From assembly GCF_041820985.1 (NCBI RefSeq), contig NZ_JBGUAU010000014.1, forward strand, positions 62,001 to 126,000: DNA of 64,000 nucleotides. Reading direction: 5' to 3'. Under the pieces are notes generated by a model. It was not told the DNA's origin. It worked only from the letters and a program-made list of their open reading frames with translations, and made no database searches. The stretch comes from Evansella sp041820985. Its GTDB lineage: Bacteria; Bacillota; Bacilli; Bacillales; Salisediminibacteriaceae. Made by a program: the position numbers and the translations under genes. Positions 16,893-26,825 of this stretch are shown here, in pieces. How positions within the stretch are numbered: the stretch's first letter is position 1; the number at the start of each line of letters is the position of its first letter.

Positions 16893-17093
16893 ATGCAACA
16901 AGGTACAGTAAAATGGTTCAACGCAGAAAAAGGTTTCGGTTTTATCGAAGTTGAAGGTGGAGACGACGTATTCGTACATTTCTCTGCAATCCAAGGCGAA
17001 GGATTCAAAACTTTAGACGAAGGTCAAGCAGTTACTTTTGAAGTTGAACAAGGTCAACGTGGACCACAAGCTACTAACGTAAACAAAGCGTAA
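16893..17093 (+). CDS. csp: cold shock protein, CspB/CspD type
   Basis: A 66-aa single cold-shock domain. RNP1 is KGFGFIEV and RNP2 is DDVFVHFS, both intact, and the C-terminus GPQATNV is typical of Bacillus CspB, CspC and CspD. It binds single-stranded nucleic acid and acts as an RNA chaperone. It has its own promoter, a long leader, a perfect AGGAGG site and a terminator, so it is monocistronic. Which Bacillus paralogue it matches cannot be decided by eye. Confidence 0.97.
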   Translation: MQQGTVKWFNAEKGFGFIEVEGGDDVFVHFSAIQGEGFKTLDEGQAVTFEVEQGQRGPQATNVNKA

Positions 17094-17100
17094 ATAGCTA

Positions 17101-17130
17101 AAAAGGACTCTTTATGAGTCCTTTTTTTTA
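17101..17130 (+). terminator. intrinsic terminator of csp
   Basis: Stem AAAAGGACTC / GAGTCCTTTT with a 5-base loop, followed by a run of T. Confidence 0.95.
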
Positions 17131-17639
17131 TGGTGTTTTCAGACTACGGTACAGTTGAAAACAAGTGTGGATTAATTATTTTCACTAGTGGAAATATTCA
17201 GTTGGATAATTAAAAAATAAAATCTAGTACAAACCAAATAAAGCTAACTACTGATGCCCTATCATTTAAAATATACAGGAGTTATATTTTAAGAAAAGAT
17301 GACATGTTCGTTAGCTTCGGAGAAAACATGATACAGGTAGTTAAAAATGGTCAAACAAAGCATAACATATTTTTACAAAAATACCTAATAAATTTACAGA
17401 AGTGTCGAAATTTGTCCAAATATATTTTGGTAATGATTGAACCTGTCTATAAGTAACGTTATTCAGAGAATATGTATGAATCAATAAAACGGGTTAGAGC
17501 CGCCTATTATAAATTCAGATCAGTGACTTTTCACTCAAACCAAATCGCAAATTGCATGTTGATGCTTTGAAGAATTTGCAGAGACTGCTAAAAAGTGAGA
17601 ACGAAAAATAGAAAAAAATCTAGATTAGCTGGGGGATAA
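17131..17639. other. intergenic region, no gene seen
   Basis: About 500 bp between csp and the deacetylase. I see no ORF with a ribosome site, no clear hairpin and no repeat. It presumably contains the deacetylase promoter, but I could not place one with confidence. Confidence 0.5.
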
Positions 17640-18353
17640 ATGAAAAAAATTACTATTATTTTGTGTATTGTATTAGCATTACTTGTCGGAAATAGTTATG
17701 TATTATACGAGGTGTCGGGTTCTAGAAGCTTTCAATTCTTTGGAGAACTTGTAACAAAGATAGAAACATCGGAGAAGGTGGTCGCATTAACATTTGATGA
17801 CGGTCCGGGTATTAATACAGACGAGATTTTACATATGTTACAAACTCACGACGTAAAGGGAACATTTTATCTAACAGGTTCTGAAATTGAAGAAGACTTT
17901 GAAAAAGCTGTTCGAATAGTAAAACATGGTCATGAAATCGGAAATCACACCTATTCCCATCCACGGATGGTGTTAAAATCTCCATCATTTATTACGGAGG
18001 AGATTAAAGAGACAGACAAACTAATTAGGGAAATTGGATATGAAGGTGATATTCATTTTCGCCCACCTTACGGAAAAAGACTGTTCATTCTTCCATATTA
18101 TTTATCAAGTAATGACCGTAAAACAATTTTATGGGATATTGAACCTGAAACATATCCTGAGATAGCAGCAAGCTCAGACAAGATTACAAAGCATGTGGTT
18201 GAAAACGTAGAACCAGGTTCCATTATTTTGTTACATGTGATGTACGAAAGTCGAAGAGAGTCATTGGATGCTGTTGCCCCCATAATTACGGCATTAAAAG
18301 ACGAAGGCTATACCTTTGTCACAGTCTCACAACTGTTGGAGTATGAAGAGTAG
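17640..18353 (+). CDS. polysaccharide deacetylase, membrane-anchored or secreted
   Basis: A 237-aa CE4 (NodB) deacetylase with an N-terminal hydrophobic segment (about residues 3-24) that acts as signal or anchor. Catalytic motifs are TFDDGPG near residue 51 (base and metal Asp), HEIGNHTYSHPRM near 99 (metal His pair), FRPPYG near 139, and the final LLHVM near 200. The last motif usually reads LLHD; here Asp is replaced by Val, a variant found in other Firmicutes deacetylases. Likely substrates are peptidoglycan or another N-acetylated cell-wall glycan. It stands alone, just before the repeat array at 18419. Confidence 0.88.
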   Translation: MKKITIILCIVLALLVGNSYVLYEVSGSRSFQFFGELVTKIETSEKVVALTFDDGPGINTDEILHMLQTHDVKGTFYLTGSEIEEDFEKAVRIVKHGHEIGNHTYSHPRMVLKSPSFITEEIKETDKLIREIGYEGDIHFRPPYGKRLFILPYYLSSNDRKTILWDIEPETYPEIAASSDKITKHVVENVEPGSIILLHVMYESRRESLDAVAPIITALKDEGYTFVTVSQLLEYEE

Positions 18354-18392
18354 AAGCGAATGGAATACAAACCAACAAACATATTAATACTT
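18352..18392. repeat. interspersed repeat, copy 1
   Basis: Starts inside the deacetylase stop codon with AGAAGCGAATGGAATAC and is similar for about 41 bp (about 6 mismatches) to 46313-46353. The first 17 bases are identical in the two copies. Confidence 0.5.
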
Positions 18393-18418
18393 TAACTCCG
18401 CTTTATAACACGTATTTT

Positions 18419-18980
18419 GTTACCCAACTGCTTTTTTGTTGTGCTGTTCGGGCACATTGACGTCTTCATTGTTACCCAATTGCTTTTTTTTAGTGCTGTT
18501 CGGGCACATTGAAGCTTTCATTGTTACCCAACTGCTTTTTTGTTGTGCTGTTCGGGCACATTGAAGCTTTCATTGTTACCCAACTGCTTTTTTGTTGTGC
18601 TGTTCGGGCACATTGAAGCTTTCATTGTTACCCAATTGCTTTTTTTAGTGCTGTTCGGGCACATTGAAGCTTTCATTGTTACCCAATTGCTTTTTTTTAG
18701 TGCTGTTCGGGCACATTGAAGCTTTCATTGTTACCCAATTGCTTTTTTTTAGTGCTGTTCGGGCACATTGAAGCTTTCATTGTTACCCAACTGCTTTTTT
18801 GTTGTGCTGTTCGGGCACATTGACGTCTTCATTGTTACCCAATTGCTTTTTTTTAGTGCTGTTCGGGCACATTGACGTCTTCATTGTTACCCAATTGCTT
18901 TTTTTTAGTGCTGTTCGGGCACATTGAAGCTTTCATTGTTACCCAATTGCTTTTTTTTAGTGCTGTTCGGGGACATTGAC
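18419..18980. repeat. tandem array of eleven 52-bp units
   Basis: Eleven head-to-tail copies begin with GTTACCCAA and contain the invariant core GTGCTGTTCGGGCACATTGA. Unit length is 52 bp (51 in unit 5, which lost one T). Two alleles exist for the left part: type A (AACTGCTTTTTTGTTGTGC; units 1, 3, 4, 8) and type B (AATTGC, a T-run, AGTGC; units 2, 5-7, 9-11). Two exist for the linker: GACGTCTTCATT (units 1, 8, 9) and GAAGCTTTCATT (2-7, 10). The last unit decays after the core. 52 is not a multiple of three, so it is not a coding repeat. GTGC and GCAC in the core can form a small hairpin. It lies between convergent genes. Confidence 0.92.
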
Positions 18981-18993
18981 TCTTAAAGGTAGA

Positions 18994-19030
18994 CAAAAAG
19001 CTTAGAGAAAAACAACTTCTCTAAGCTTAA
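18994..19030 (-). terminator. terminator of the SAM methyltransferase gene
   Basis: Perfect stem AAGCTTAGAGAA / TTCTCTAAGCTT with a 7-base loop. In the minus direction it is followed by TTTTTGTC. Confidence 0.85.
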
Positions 19031-19037
19031 ACCCCCG

Positions 19038-19796
19038 TTATCTTCTTTCCGAAACCACCATAATCTCCATGCTATCTACCTTCAAAGGGCTTTCCCTGAA
19101 TGCTCCAGCAGTACACCCAAAAGCCGTTACCACTTCAAACCCTTCACTATCAAGTAAAAACTTCAACTCTCGGAAAGTAAAAGCTGTTGTATAGATGGTA
19201 ACATCCTTTTCCACACCTTCAGCATTGCTTATCTTTTCCCGATCAATACTAGTGCAAGAATACGGATCAAATTCAGATTCATCCGTTATCCTTCTAGCTA
19301 AGTGCAGTGCATTAATAACTGTTAAAATAAATTGTGAGCCAGGCTTTAACGAACGATGAACTCCTCTTAACACTTTGCGATGATTTTTTTCATTCCCAGC
19401 TAATCCAAAAGCACCCTCACACAAGCAAATAGCAGCATCAAACTCTTGGTGAAACATTAACTCTCGTGCATCAGTAGTGATAAATTGTGCAGAAAGCTTC
19501 TCTTCAGTAGCTACTAGGGAAGCTAGATTTATGAATTCCGATGAAATATCGACTCCAACGGTTTCATAGCCTTGACGAGCAAGTGCTAATGAATGACGAC
19601 CCGGACCACAACCGATGTCCAAAATACGAGAGCCTTTAGGAAGTTCCATATACCCAACAAGAAAATCTACCTCTTGCTTCGTACCTTTTGTAAAACCGTA
19701 ATCTAAATACTTATCTTTTATAAAGTCTCCAATCTCTTCGTAAAAGCTCCCATCATATTCAAATGAGTTTGCTAGATTATTGTTCTTTTTCAACAT
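19038..19796 (-). CDS. class I SAM-dependent methyltransferase
   Basis: A 252-aa Rossmann methyltransferase. Motif I is LDIGCGPGRHSLALA near residue 58, followed by the acidic strand end VGVDIS near 80 and the motif DAAICLCEGAFG near 118. The substrate cannot be read from the sequence. It starts at an ATG behind GGAGG and is monocistronic, ending at a strong hairpin. Confidence 0.88.
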   Translation of the reverse strand: MLKKNNNLANSFEYDGSFYEEIGDFIKDKYLDYGFTKGTKQEVDFLVGYMELPKGSRILDIGCGPGRHSLALARQGYETVGVDISSEFINLASLVATEEKLSAQFITTDARELMFHQEFDAAICLCEGAFGLAGNEKNHRKVLRGVHRSLKPGSQFILTVINALHLARRITDESEFDPYSCTSIDREKISNAEGVEKDVTIYTTAFTFRELKFLLDSEGFEVVTAFGCTAGAFRESPLKVDSMEIMVVSERR

Positions 19797-20076
19797 GAAA
19801 ACCTCCGTGTTTTTTATTTTGCACGGAAGGAAAATTCTTATCTATCCGTGCCCCCATTAACATTGTTTTCCTGCAAGTTTGTCACAATCATCTATATCAC
19901 TCACTTTCAATTATTGATACTATAATTTTACTCCTTTGGTATAAAATGCACAATGAGGCTTGCGGAAATCATAGAAAAAAAGAGAGCGTTTACTTTTTCA
20001 CAAAGGAATAATCAAATCGTTGGCGAAAGTATGTGAGGGAAGTTCTTTTCTAGAGTCAAAAAAAGGAGTGACAAAA

Positions 20077-22392
20077 TTGCGAGAATATCGTATTTCATTA
20101 AACAATGTAAAAAAAGACATTTATCCAGCAGAGCTGAATGCTGGTGGCTCGAATCCAAGTGGAGACCATTTTGGTTTTAGTAATTATTATATGGAACTAA
20201 ATGGCAAGCCTTTTTTCGGTATATCCGGAGAATTTCACTTCAGCCGTTATGATCACAAGAAATGGGAAGATGAGATTATTAAAATGAAAATGGCGGGAAT
20301 AAATATCATCTCCACGTACATTTTCTGGAACCATCACGAGGAAGAACAAGGAGTGTTCGAATGGGACCGCAACAAAAATCTTCGTTACTTTATTGAGCTG
20401 TGCCAAAAACATGATCTATATGCAATCATCCGAATTGGTCCGTTCGTTCATGGAGAAGCAAGAAACGGTGGTTTTCCTGACTGGCTGTATGGTAGGCCGT
20501 TTGACTTACGCGCTAACGATGAAGAGTATTTACAGCTTGTTCGAAAACTATATTCTGAAATCAACAATCAAGTAACAGGTCTCTATTATAAAGATGGAGG
20601 ACCCATCATCGCTACCCAAATTGAAAATGAATACGAGCATGCGGCGGCACCTTGGGAAATGACAACAGGAACTAGCAACGAATGGTTACCAGGAGGGAGA
20701 GACGGAGCCGCTCATATGAAAACACTGAAGGAAATGGCACGAAAAATAGGGATTGAAACACCGTTTTATACGGCAACTGCATGGGGCGGCGCATCGGCAC
20801 CAACAGAAGAAGTAGTACCCTTGTGGGGCGGATATGCTTTTTGGCCATGGATCTTTTATGGTGATGTAAAAGAGCATCCAGCAACACCAGAATTTATATT
20901 CAGAGATTTTCACAATGATCAAATAAAAGAAACATACGGATTTGATCCCAAATATCGCCGTGAAAGCATTCCTTTTGCATGCTGCGAAATGGGTGGAGGC
21001 ATGACCGTATTTTATAAATACCGATTCAAGTTACCGTTCGAAAGTGTAGATGCCATGACTGGAATCAAAGTTGCTGGCGGGTGTAACTTCGTAGGATATT
21101 ATGTTTTCCACGGTGGCTCTCATCCGAAAGGAAAGCGCACACCATTTTTAAACGAAATTGCTACACCGAAAATTTCATATGATTACCAAGCTCCACTTGG
21201 GGAATTTGGACAAGTTCGCGATTCCTATCGTCGCTTAAAAAGACAACACTTCTTTTTTCAAGAGTTTGAAGCAAGTTTTAGCAAAACGAAAACAGTGCTT
21301 CCTTACGATACAGAAAATATGGATCCTACCGACGTGGACACACTTCGCTATGCGGTCCGCGCTCACGACAAGTCAGGCTATGTTTTCATCAATAACTATC
21401 AAGATCACGTGGAAACAAAGGATCAAAAGGATTTCTATTTAAACTTGAACATTGACGGCGAAGAACTGCGTATTCCGGATTCTGGAACACTATCCCTAGC
21501 GAAGGATAACAACTGCATGCTCCCCTTCAACCTAGATATAGAAGGAGCGAACCTTCGCTATGCCACAACACAACTACTTACGAAAATGGAGCACAAAGGA
21601 GAACAGCATTACTTCTTTTTTACCCCAAAAGGAATGGAGGGGGAATATTGTTTCTCCACTGACGTTCGAGGATTGACCGTGGATAACGGAACGGTGGAAG
21701 AGCTTTCTGGGAAAACAATTGTTCGTGTTCCAAATACGAAGGTAACGACTGCGTCCTTTCAAACTTTGACTGGTGGTTCTGTATTCATACACTCTCTCAC
21801 AGAGAAAGACAGTCTAAACTTCTGGAAAGGACACTTTAAAGGAGAAGAACGAGTAATCATCACAGAAGCAAATGTACTTGCAGATAATGATCGAATTCGT
21901 TTGGAGTTGGAGGACAAGTCGGATGTTTCTCTTAAAGTATTTCCTGACTTTCACGAGCCAATTAAAATGGAGAAAAAAGAGAAGGAAGGTCTATTTACAA
22001 CGTACCAAGTGGAGCTCGAGGAACAATCTATTACTCTCGGTGTAAAAAAGGTAAGTGACTCGAAAGCTACCGTTCATTTTAAAGCAGAGTCGTTTGAAGG
22101 AGCAAAAGAACTTTTACTAAGAGTGAAATATGTAGGTGATATTGGATATGCCTTTATTAACGGGGAACTAGTCCACGACAACTTCTGCAACAACGATGTA
22201 TGGGAAATCGGTTTGAGCGGGATAAAAGAACAACTTCTAGAGCACGGCATGTACATTTCCGTTTCCCCTCTAAAAGGAGACAGCTTTGTAAAATCAGACT
22301 CCCCAATGGCAGCAAGACAGGAAATAGCCAAAAATCAGATCGCAGACATTGATTCAATAAGTGTAGTTGCGGTTCGGGAGATAGAACTTTAG
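20077..22392 (+). CDS. GH35-type beta-galactosidase
   Basis: From a TTG start with AAAAGGAGTG upstream the product has 771 residues; the frame is open to a TTG at 20020 with no ribosome site. The N-terminal barrel shows the GH35 pattern: GISGEFHFSRY, YIFWNHHE, IRIGPFVHGEARNGG. The acid/base Glu is in ATQIENEYEH near residue 184 and the likely nucleophile is in CCEMGGGM near residue 304. Beta-sandwich domains follow. There is no signal peptide, so it should act in the cytoplasm on imported galactosides. It opens a carbohydrate locus that also holds a GH2 enzyme and two oxidoreductases. Confidence 0.85.
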   Translation: MREYRISLNNVKKDIYPAELNAGGSNPSGDHFGFSNYYMELNGKPFFGISGEFHFSRYDHKKWEDEIIKMKMAGINIISTYIFWNHHEEEQGVFEWDRNKNLRYFIELCQKHDLYAIIRIGPFVHGEARNGGFPDWLYGRPFDLRANDEEYLQLVRKLYSEINNQVTGLYYKDGGPIIATQIENEYEHAAAPWEMTTGTSNEWLPGGRDGAAHMKTLKEMARKIGIETPFYTATAWGGASAPTEEVVPLWGGYAFWPWIFYGDVKEHPATPEFIFRDFHNDQIKETYGFDPKYRRESIPFACCEMGGGMTVFYKYRFKLPFESVDAMTGIKVAGGCNFVGYYVFHGGSHPKGKRTPFLNEIATPKISYDYQAPLGEFGQVRDSYRRLKRQHFFFQEFEASFSKTKTVLPYDTENMDPTDVDTLRYAVRAHDKSGYVFINNYQDHVETKDQKDFYLNLNIDGEELRIPDSGTLSLAKDNNCMLPFNLDIEGANLRYATTQLLTKMEHKGEQHYFFFTPKGMEGEYCFSTDVRGLTVDNGTVEELSGKTIVRVPNTKVTTASFQTLTGGSVFIHSLTEKDSLNFWKGHFKGEERVIITEANVLADNDRIRLELEDKSDVSLKVFPDFHEPIKMEKKEKEGLFTTYQVELEEQSITLGVKKVSDSKATVHFKAESFEGAKELLLRVKYVGDIGYAFINGELVHDNFCNNDVWEIGLSGIKEQLLEHGMYISVSPLKGDSFVKSDSPMAARQEIAKNQIADIDSISVVAVREIEL

Positions 22393-22400
22393 ATTACTTG

Positions 22401-22431
22401 GAAGAAGCGTGGGTCCCCATGCTTCTTTTTC
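22401..22431 (+). terminator. intrinsic terminator of the GH35 gene
   Basis: Stem GAAGAAGCGTGGG / CCATGCTTCTT followed by TTTTTC. Confidence 0.85.
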
Positions 22432-22484
22432 ATGATAAACAGTATTTTTCCAATTAATTGGATAATCTTACAATTAACTAAATC

Positions 22485-23372
22485 CTACCCCTTCTTCAAC
22501 TTCCGATACTCTCTTGGTGACAATCCCATAACCTTAGAGAACAACCTCGAGAAATAATAGGGATCTTTAAACCCAACGCGCATGCTAATTTCTTTGATAG
22601 AAAGCATGCTTAAGTCAAGCAATTGCGATGCGTGTTGGATTTTCAGACGATTGAAGTAATCGATAGGTGAATATCCCGTTGTTTCCTTAAAGAGGTGAAG
22701 ATAGTGACTTTTAGATACGTTTGCTTGAAATGCCAACTCATCAAGTGTGCACGTACTATCCATGTTTTCTGTCATCCACTGAATGGAACTATTCACATAA
22801 TTACTTGTTTGCTTATGGGAAATGGAGTTGTATGAATGTGAATGAAAGAGAATACTGCCTAATAAATGACTCAATGTAGTAGATACATAGACTAAATTAC
22901 GAATCATATATCCCTTCATCAATTGGCTATAGCATTCATCAAAAAGCTCGATAAGTTTCAAAGAGCTTGAAGGGGATAAACGTATAGGATTCCTTTGCAT
23001 CGATTCAAAATAATACTCAGCCAACTCTCCAGATATATGAAACCAATAAATACTCCATGGATTCTCCTCACCTGCACCGTACTCATGGGGAGTGTGTGGT
23101 GGAAGGACAAAAAACGATGATTCTGGAATTTCCACCTTGTTTTCTCCATCAAAGCTCATCCAACCTTCCCCTTTGGCACAGTAAATAAATATATAGGACG
23201 AAGAACCAACATCTCGACTACGGAAGTGATGTTCCGCTTTAGGGAAAAAACCGATATCTGTTATGTATAACGTCTTAGTGATAGGGTGTTCCATTACTTT
23301 ATCTATTATCTCTTTTGGTAAAACGAGAAGTTTCTGATTTGTAAAGCCATGAGCCTTCTTTTTATCTGTCAT
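22485..23372 (-). CDS. AraC-family regulator of the glycan locus
   Basis: A 295-aa regulator. The N-terminal half is a cupin-like sensing domain (FVLPPHTPHEYGAG with conserved His). The C-terminal 100 residues carry two helix-turn-helix motifs: TLDELAFQANVSKSHYLHLFK and SIKEISMRVGFKDPYYFSRLFK-like, ending in SPREYRKLKKG. I chose the ATG at 23372 behind GGAGGG; the frame is open to 23444. It is convergent with GH35 and divergent from the DUF5107 gene, so it is probably the activator of one or both. Confidence 0.9.
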   Translation of the reverse strand: MTDKKKAHGFTNQKLLVLPKEIIDKVMEHPITKTLYITDIGFFPKAEHHFRSRDVGSSSYIFIYCAKGEGWMSFDGENKVEIPESSFFVLPPHTPHEYGAGEENPWSIYWFHISGELAEYYFESMQRNPIRLSPSSSLKLIELFDECYSQLMKGYMIRNLVYVSTTLSHLLGSILFHSHSYNSISHKQTSNYVNSSIQWMTENMDSTCTLDELAFQANVSKSHYLHLFKETTGYSPIDYFNRLKIQHASQLLDLSMLSIKEISMRVGFKDPYYFSRLFSKVMGLSPREYRKLKKG

Positions 23373-23495
23373 TCGTACGTCATCCCTCCAAAACAAAATC
23401 ATCATATTGTCCATCAACATCAGTATATCGTGAATTGTCCTCAAATGAAATAGTACGTAAACTGACTATAAGAGAAAATAAACGAGGTGAAATCC

Positions 23496-26400
23496 ATGCA
23501 ACATGTAAAGGTATGGGAAGAAACAGTAGAAATACCCACGTACGGTGTAGGGAAGCCGAACAAGAACCCTATGTTTTTAGAAAAACGGGTATATCAAGGT
23601 AGCTCTGGAAAAGTATATCCTCATCCAGTGATTGATAAAATTGAGGACGAGAAAGAAATGAAACCATACAAGATGGTATATCTGGAAAATGAATACGTTC
23701 ACATCGAGATCATGCCAGAACTTGGTGGGCGTATTTATCGAGCACTAGACAAGACGAACAACTATGATTTTGTTTATTACAACCGTGTGATCAAGCCAGC
23801 TCTCGTTGGTTTAGCGGGACCATGGATTTCCGGGGGAATTGAATTCAATTGGCCACAGCATCATAGGCCAAATACGTTTGGACCTGTGGAATACAAATTA
23901 GAAGAAAATGAAGATGGTAGTAAGACTGTTTGGGTTAGTGAAGTTGATCGAATGTATGGAACGAAAGGCATGGCGGGCTTTACTCTCCATCCAGAGAAAG
24001 CGTATCTCGAAATTCAAGGCCAATTATATAACCGGACAGCAGAGCCGCAAACCTTCCTTTGGTGGGCGAATCCAGCTGTTGCCGTAAATGATCACACTCA
24101 ATCCGTATTTCCGCCAGATGTTCATGCTGTTTTCGATCATGGGAAACGAGATGTATCGAAGTTTCCTATTGCAACGGGAACGTATTATAAGATGGACTAT
24201 TCTGCAGGAGTGGACATTTCAAAATATAGTAACATCCCAGTACCAACGTCTTATATGGCGTATCACTCTGATTACAATTTTGTTGGTGGATATGATCATT
24301 CTGTAAATGCAGGAATTCTTCACGTGGCAAACCATCACATCTCTCCTGGAAAAAAACAGTGGACTTGGGGGAATGGGGATTTTGGTCAAGCATGGGATCG
24401 CAACTTAACAGATGAAGATGGTCCATACATCGAATTGATGACAGGGGTATATACAGATAATCAGCCAGATTTCTCTTGGCTACAGCCGTATGAGGAGAAA
24501 ACGTTTACCCAATATTTTATGCCGTATAAAAACGCTGGAATTGTGAAAAATGCGTCCATTGATGCAGCTGTGAACCTTGAAGTAGATGGAGACAAAATCA
24601 CTGTTTCTGTTTATGCTACATCCGTTTTTGAACAAGCAACCATTGCGTTAACTGGGAAAAATAATAGCTATTTTCATCAAACAGTAGATATTTCTCCAAA
24701 TAATACTTTTCAACAAACTGTTGTCTTGGATAAAAACGATGCGGAGCATGATCTCTGTGTAGAAGTGTATTCACAAGATGGAACTCTTCTTGTTTCGTAT
24801 CAGCCTGCGAAACCAGAAGTTTTACAAACTCCAGATGCAGCGAAACCAATCGGAGAACCTGAAGAACTTCCAAATACAGAGGCACTTTTTCTAGCCGCTC
24901 AACATTTAGAGCAATATCGTCATGCAACCTATGAACCGGAATCATATTATTTAGAAGGCTTGAAGCGTGACCCAAAGGATATTCGCTTAAATAATGGTTA
25001 CGGTGCGTTGTTGTATCGTAGAGGAAACATTCAGAAAAGTGAAGAGTATTTCCGAACTGCAATCAAGACGTTAACCAGACACAATCCAAATCCATATGAC
25101 AGCGAGGCGTATTACAATTTAGGAAAGTCACTGAAATACCAAAACCACTTAGATGAAGCTTTTGAAGCCTTTTATAAAGCTGTTTGGAGCGCTGCTTGGC
25201 AAGACGTAGGGTATTTTTCCTTAGCCCAAATTGCAGCGGAGAAGAAAAACTACAACGAAGCATTGCAATTAGTGGAAAAATCACTCATCCGAAATATCAG
25301 AAACTATAAAGCTAGAAACCTAAAGACTGCATTATTGCGTCATCTAAACCAACACGAACAAGCAGAAAAGCTAGCATTAGAAACACTACAATATGATGTT
25401 GCTGATTTCGGAGCAAGAACAGAGTTGTATTTCATCTACAAAGAAACAAACCAAGAATCAAAAGGGGAGGAAACATTATCTCAGTTATCGAAGTTACTAA
25501 GGAATGATATTCACAATTATCTTACAATCGCTGCTGATTATGCTGAAGCAGGCCTGTTTCAAGAAGGCATAGACGTTTTGGCGCTCTGTGAAGAGCAAGG
25601 ATATCCAATGGTGTCCTATTATTTGGGGTACTTCCTGGAAAAGACAGGGAACTCACAAAAGGCATTATATTACTATGACAAAGCTAGTAAAGCTTGCCCT
25701 GATTATTGTTTCCCAAATAGCTTGTTAGATATGCTCGTGCTGCAGCAAGCGATCAACACAAACGAGAGAGATGCGAAAGCACATTATTACCTAGGAAATC
25801 TTTTGTTTGATAAAAAACGATATGAAGAAGCAATTCAGCATTGGGAATTGTCAGCAAACCTAAATTCAACTTTCCCAACCGTTCATCGTAATTTAGCACT
25901 TGCCTACTTTAATAAACAGAAGGATGGAGAAAAAGCACAAGCTGCACTGGAAAAAGCCTTTGAATTAGATTCTACTGATTGCCGGGTGTTGTTCGAGTTA
26001 GATCAACTCTATAAGAAGCGAAACAAAGAACCGAGAGAACGACTTTTGATTTTACAAAAGTATAAGCAGTTAGTAGAAGAGCGAGATGACCTGTTCTTAG
26101 AATTTGTTACGTTGCACAATATGCTACAAAATTATGAAATGGCATTGGATTTGTTATTACATCGGAAGTTTCACCCTTGGGAAGGTGGCGAGGGGAAGGT
26201 TACGTCTCAGTATGTTCTCGCTAAGGTGGAATTAGGGAAAAAATATCTGGGGGAAAACAAGTATGAGCAGGCAATTCATGAACTAGAGCAGGCACTTTCG
26301 TATCCGGAAAACTTGGGAGAAGGAAAGCTTGCTGGTGCTCAGGACAATAATATTTACTATTACTTAGGCTGTGTTATGGAAGCTGCGGGGCGAACAGAGG

Positions 26401-26825
26401 AAAGTGTGTCCTATTTACGTAAAGCTTCCATTGGCTTAGAAGAACCCACAAGTGCGATGTTTTATAATGATCAGCCCCCAGAAATGATATATTACCAAGG
26501 CTTGGCCTGGAGAAAGCTAGGGAATGAGGAGCAGGCTCGTTCAAGATTTCATAAGTTAGTAGATTACGGAGAAAAGCATCTGTTTGACGAGGTGAAAATT
26601 GATTACTTTGCGGTGTCGTTGCCTGATTTTCTCGTGTTTGATGAGGATTTAAATAAACAAAATCAAGTTCACTGTCGGTTTATGATGGGCTTAGGTTATG
26701 TTGGACTTGGAGAGACGGAAAAAGGGAAGAAACAGCTTCACGATGTACTTAGGGTGAATCAAAATCACCAAGGAGCAAAGCTACAGCTAATAGAAATAGA
26801 GCAAAATGAGGAGGTTATAAAGTGA
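23496..26825 (+). CDS. DUF5107 domain protein with C-terminal TPR repeats
   Basis: A 1109-aa cytoplasmic protein. The first 350 residues form a DUF5107 domain, which looks like a mutarotase-type beta-sandwich (MPELGGRIYRALDKTNNYDF, GIEFNWPQHHRP, FLWWANPAVAVNDHTQ). After a linker, about residues 470-1100 hold many tetratricopeptide repeats (for example AYYNLGKSLKYQNHLDEAFEA). Family members occur with glycosyl hydrolases, but the role is not established; a sugar-binding scaffold or an epimerase-like enzyme are options. GTG 23487 is open, but ATG 23496 has GAGGTGA at good spacing. It is coupled to the GH2 gene by a 4-bp overlap. Confidence 0.88.
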   Translation: MQHVKVWEETVEIPTYGVGKPNKNPMFLEKRVYQGSSGKVYPHPVIDKIEDEKEMKPYKMVYLENEYVHIEIMPELGGRIYRALDKTNNYDFVYYNRVIKPALVGLAGPWISGGIEFNWPQHHRPNTFGPVEYKLEENEDGSKTVWVSEVDRMYGTKGMAGFTLHPEKAYLEIQGQLYNRTAEPQTFLWWANPAVAVNDHTQSVFPPDVHAVFDHGKRDVSKFPIATGTYYKMDYSAGVDISKYSNIPVPTSYMAYHSDYNFVGGYDHSVNAGILHVANHHISPGKKQWTWGNGDFGQAWDRNLTDEDGPYIELMTGVYTDNQPDFSWLQPYEEKTFTQYFMPYKNAGIVKNASIDAAVNLEVDGDKITVSVYATSVFEQATIALTGKNNSYFHQTVDISPNNTFQQTVVLDKNDAEHDLCVEVYSQDGTLLVSYQPAKPEVLQTPDAAKPIGEPEELPNTEALFLAAQHLEQYRHATYEPESYYLEGLKRDPKDIRLNNGYGALLYRRGNIQKSEEYFRTAIKTLTRHNPNPYDSEAYYNLGKSLKYQNHLDEAFEAFYKAVWSAAWQDVGYFSLAQIAAEKKNYNEALQLVEKSLIRNIRNYKARNLKTALLRHLNQHEQAEKLALETLQYDVADFGARTELYFIYKETNQESKGEETLSQLSKLLRNDIHNYLTIAADYAEAGLFQEGIDVLALCEEQGYPMVSYYLGYFLEKTGNSQKALYYYDKASKACPDYCFPNSLLDMLVLQQAINTNERDAKAHYYLGNLLFDKKRYEEAIQHWELSANLNSTFPTVHRNLALAYFNKQKDGEKAQAALEKAFELDSTDCRVLFELDQLYKKRNKEPRERLLILQKYKQLVEERDDLFLEFVTLHNMLQNYEMALDLLLHRKFHPWEGGEGKVTSQYVLAKVELGKKYLGENKYEQAIHELEQALSYPENLGEGKLAGAQDNNIYYYLGCVMEAAGRTEESVSYLRKASIGLEEPTSAMFYNDQPPEMIYYQGLAWRKLGNEEQARSRFHKLVDYGEKHLFDEVKIDYFAVSLPDFLVFDEDLNKQNQVHCRFMMGLGYVGLGETEKGKKQLHDVLRVNQNHQGAKLQLIEIEQNEEVIK

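Noticed and set aside
18419..18980. CRISPR array
   Set aside because: The whole 52-bp unit repeats, including the part where spacers would be; there are only two linker alleles and no cas genes nearby.
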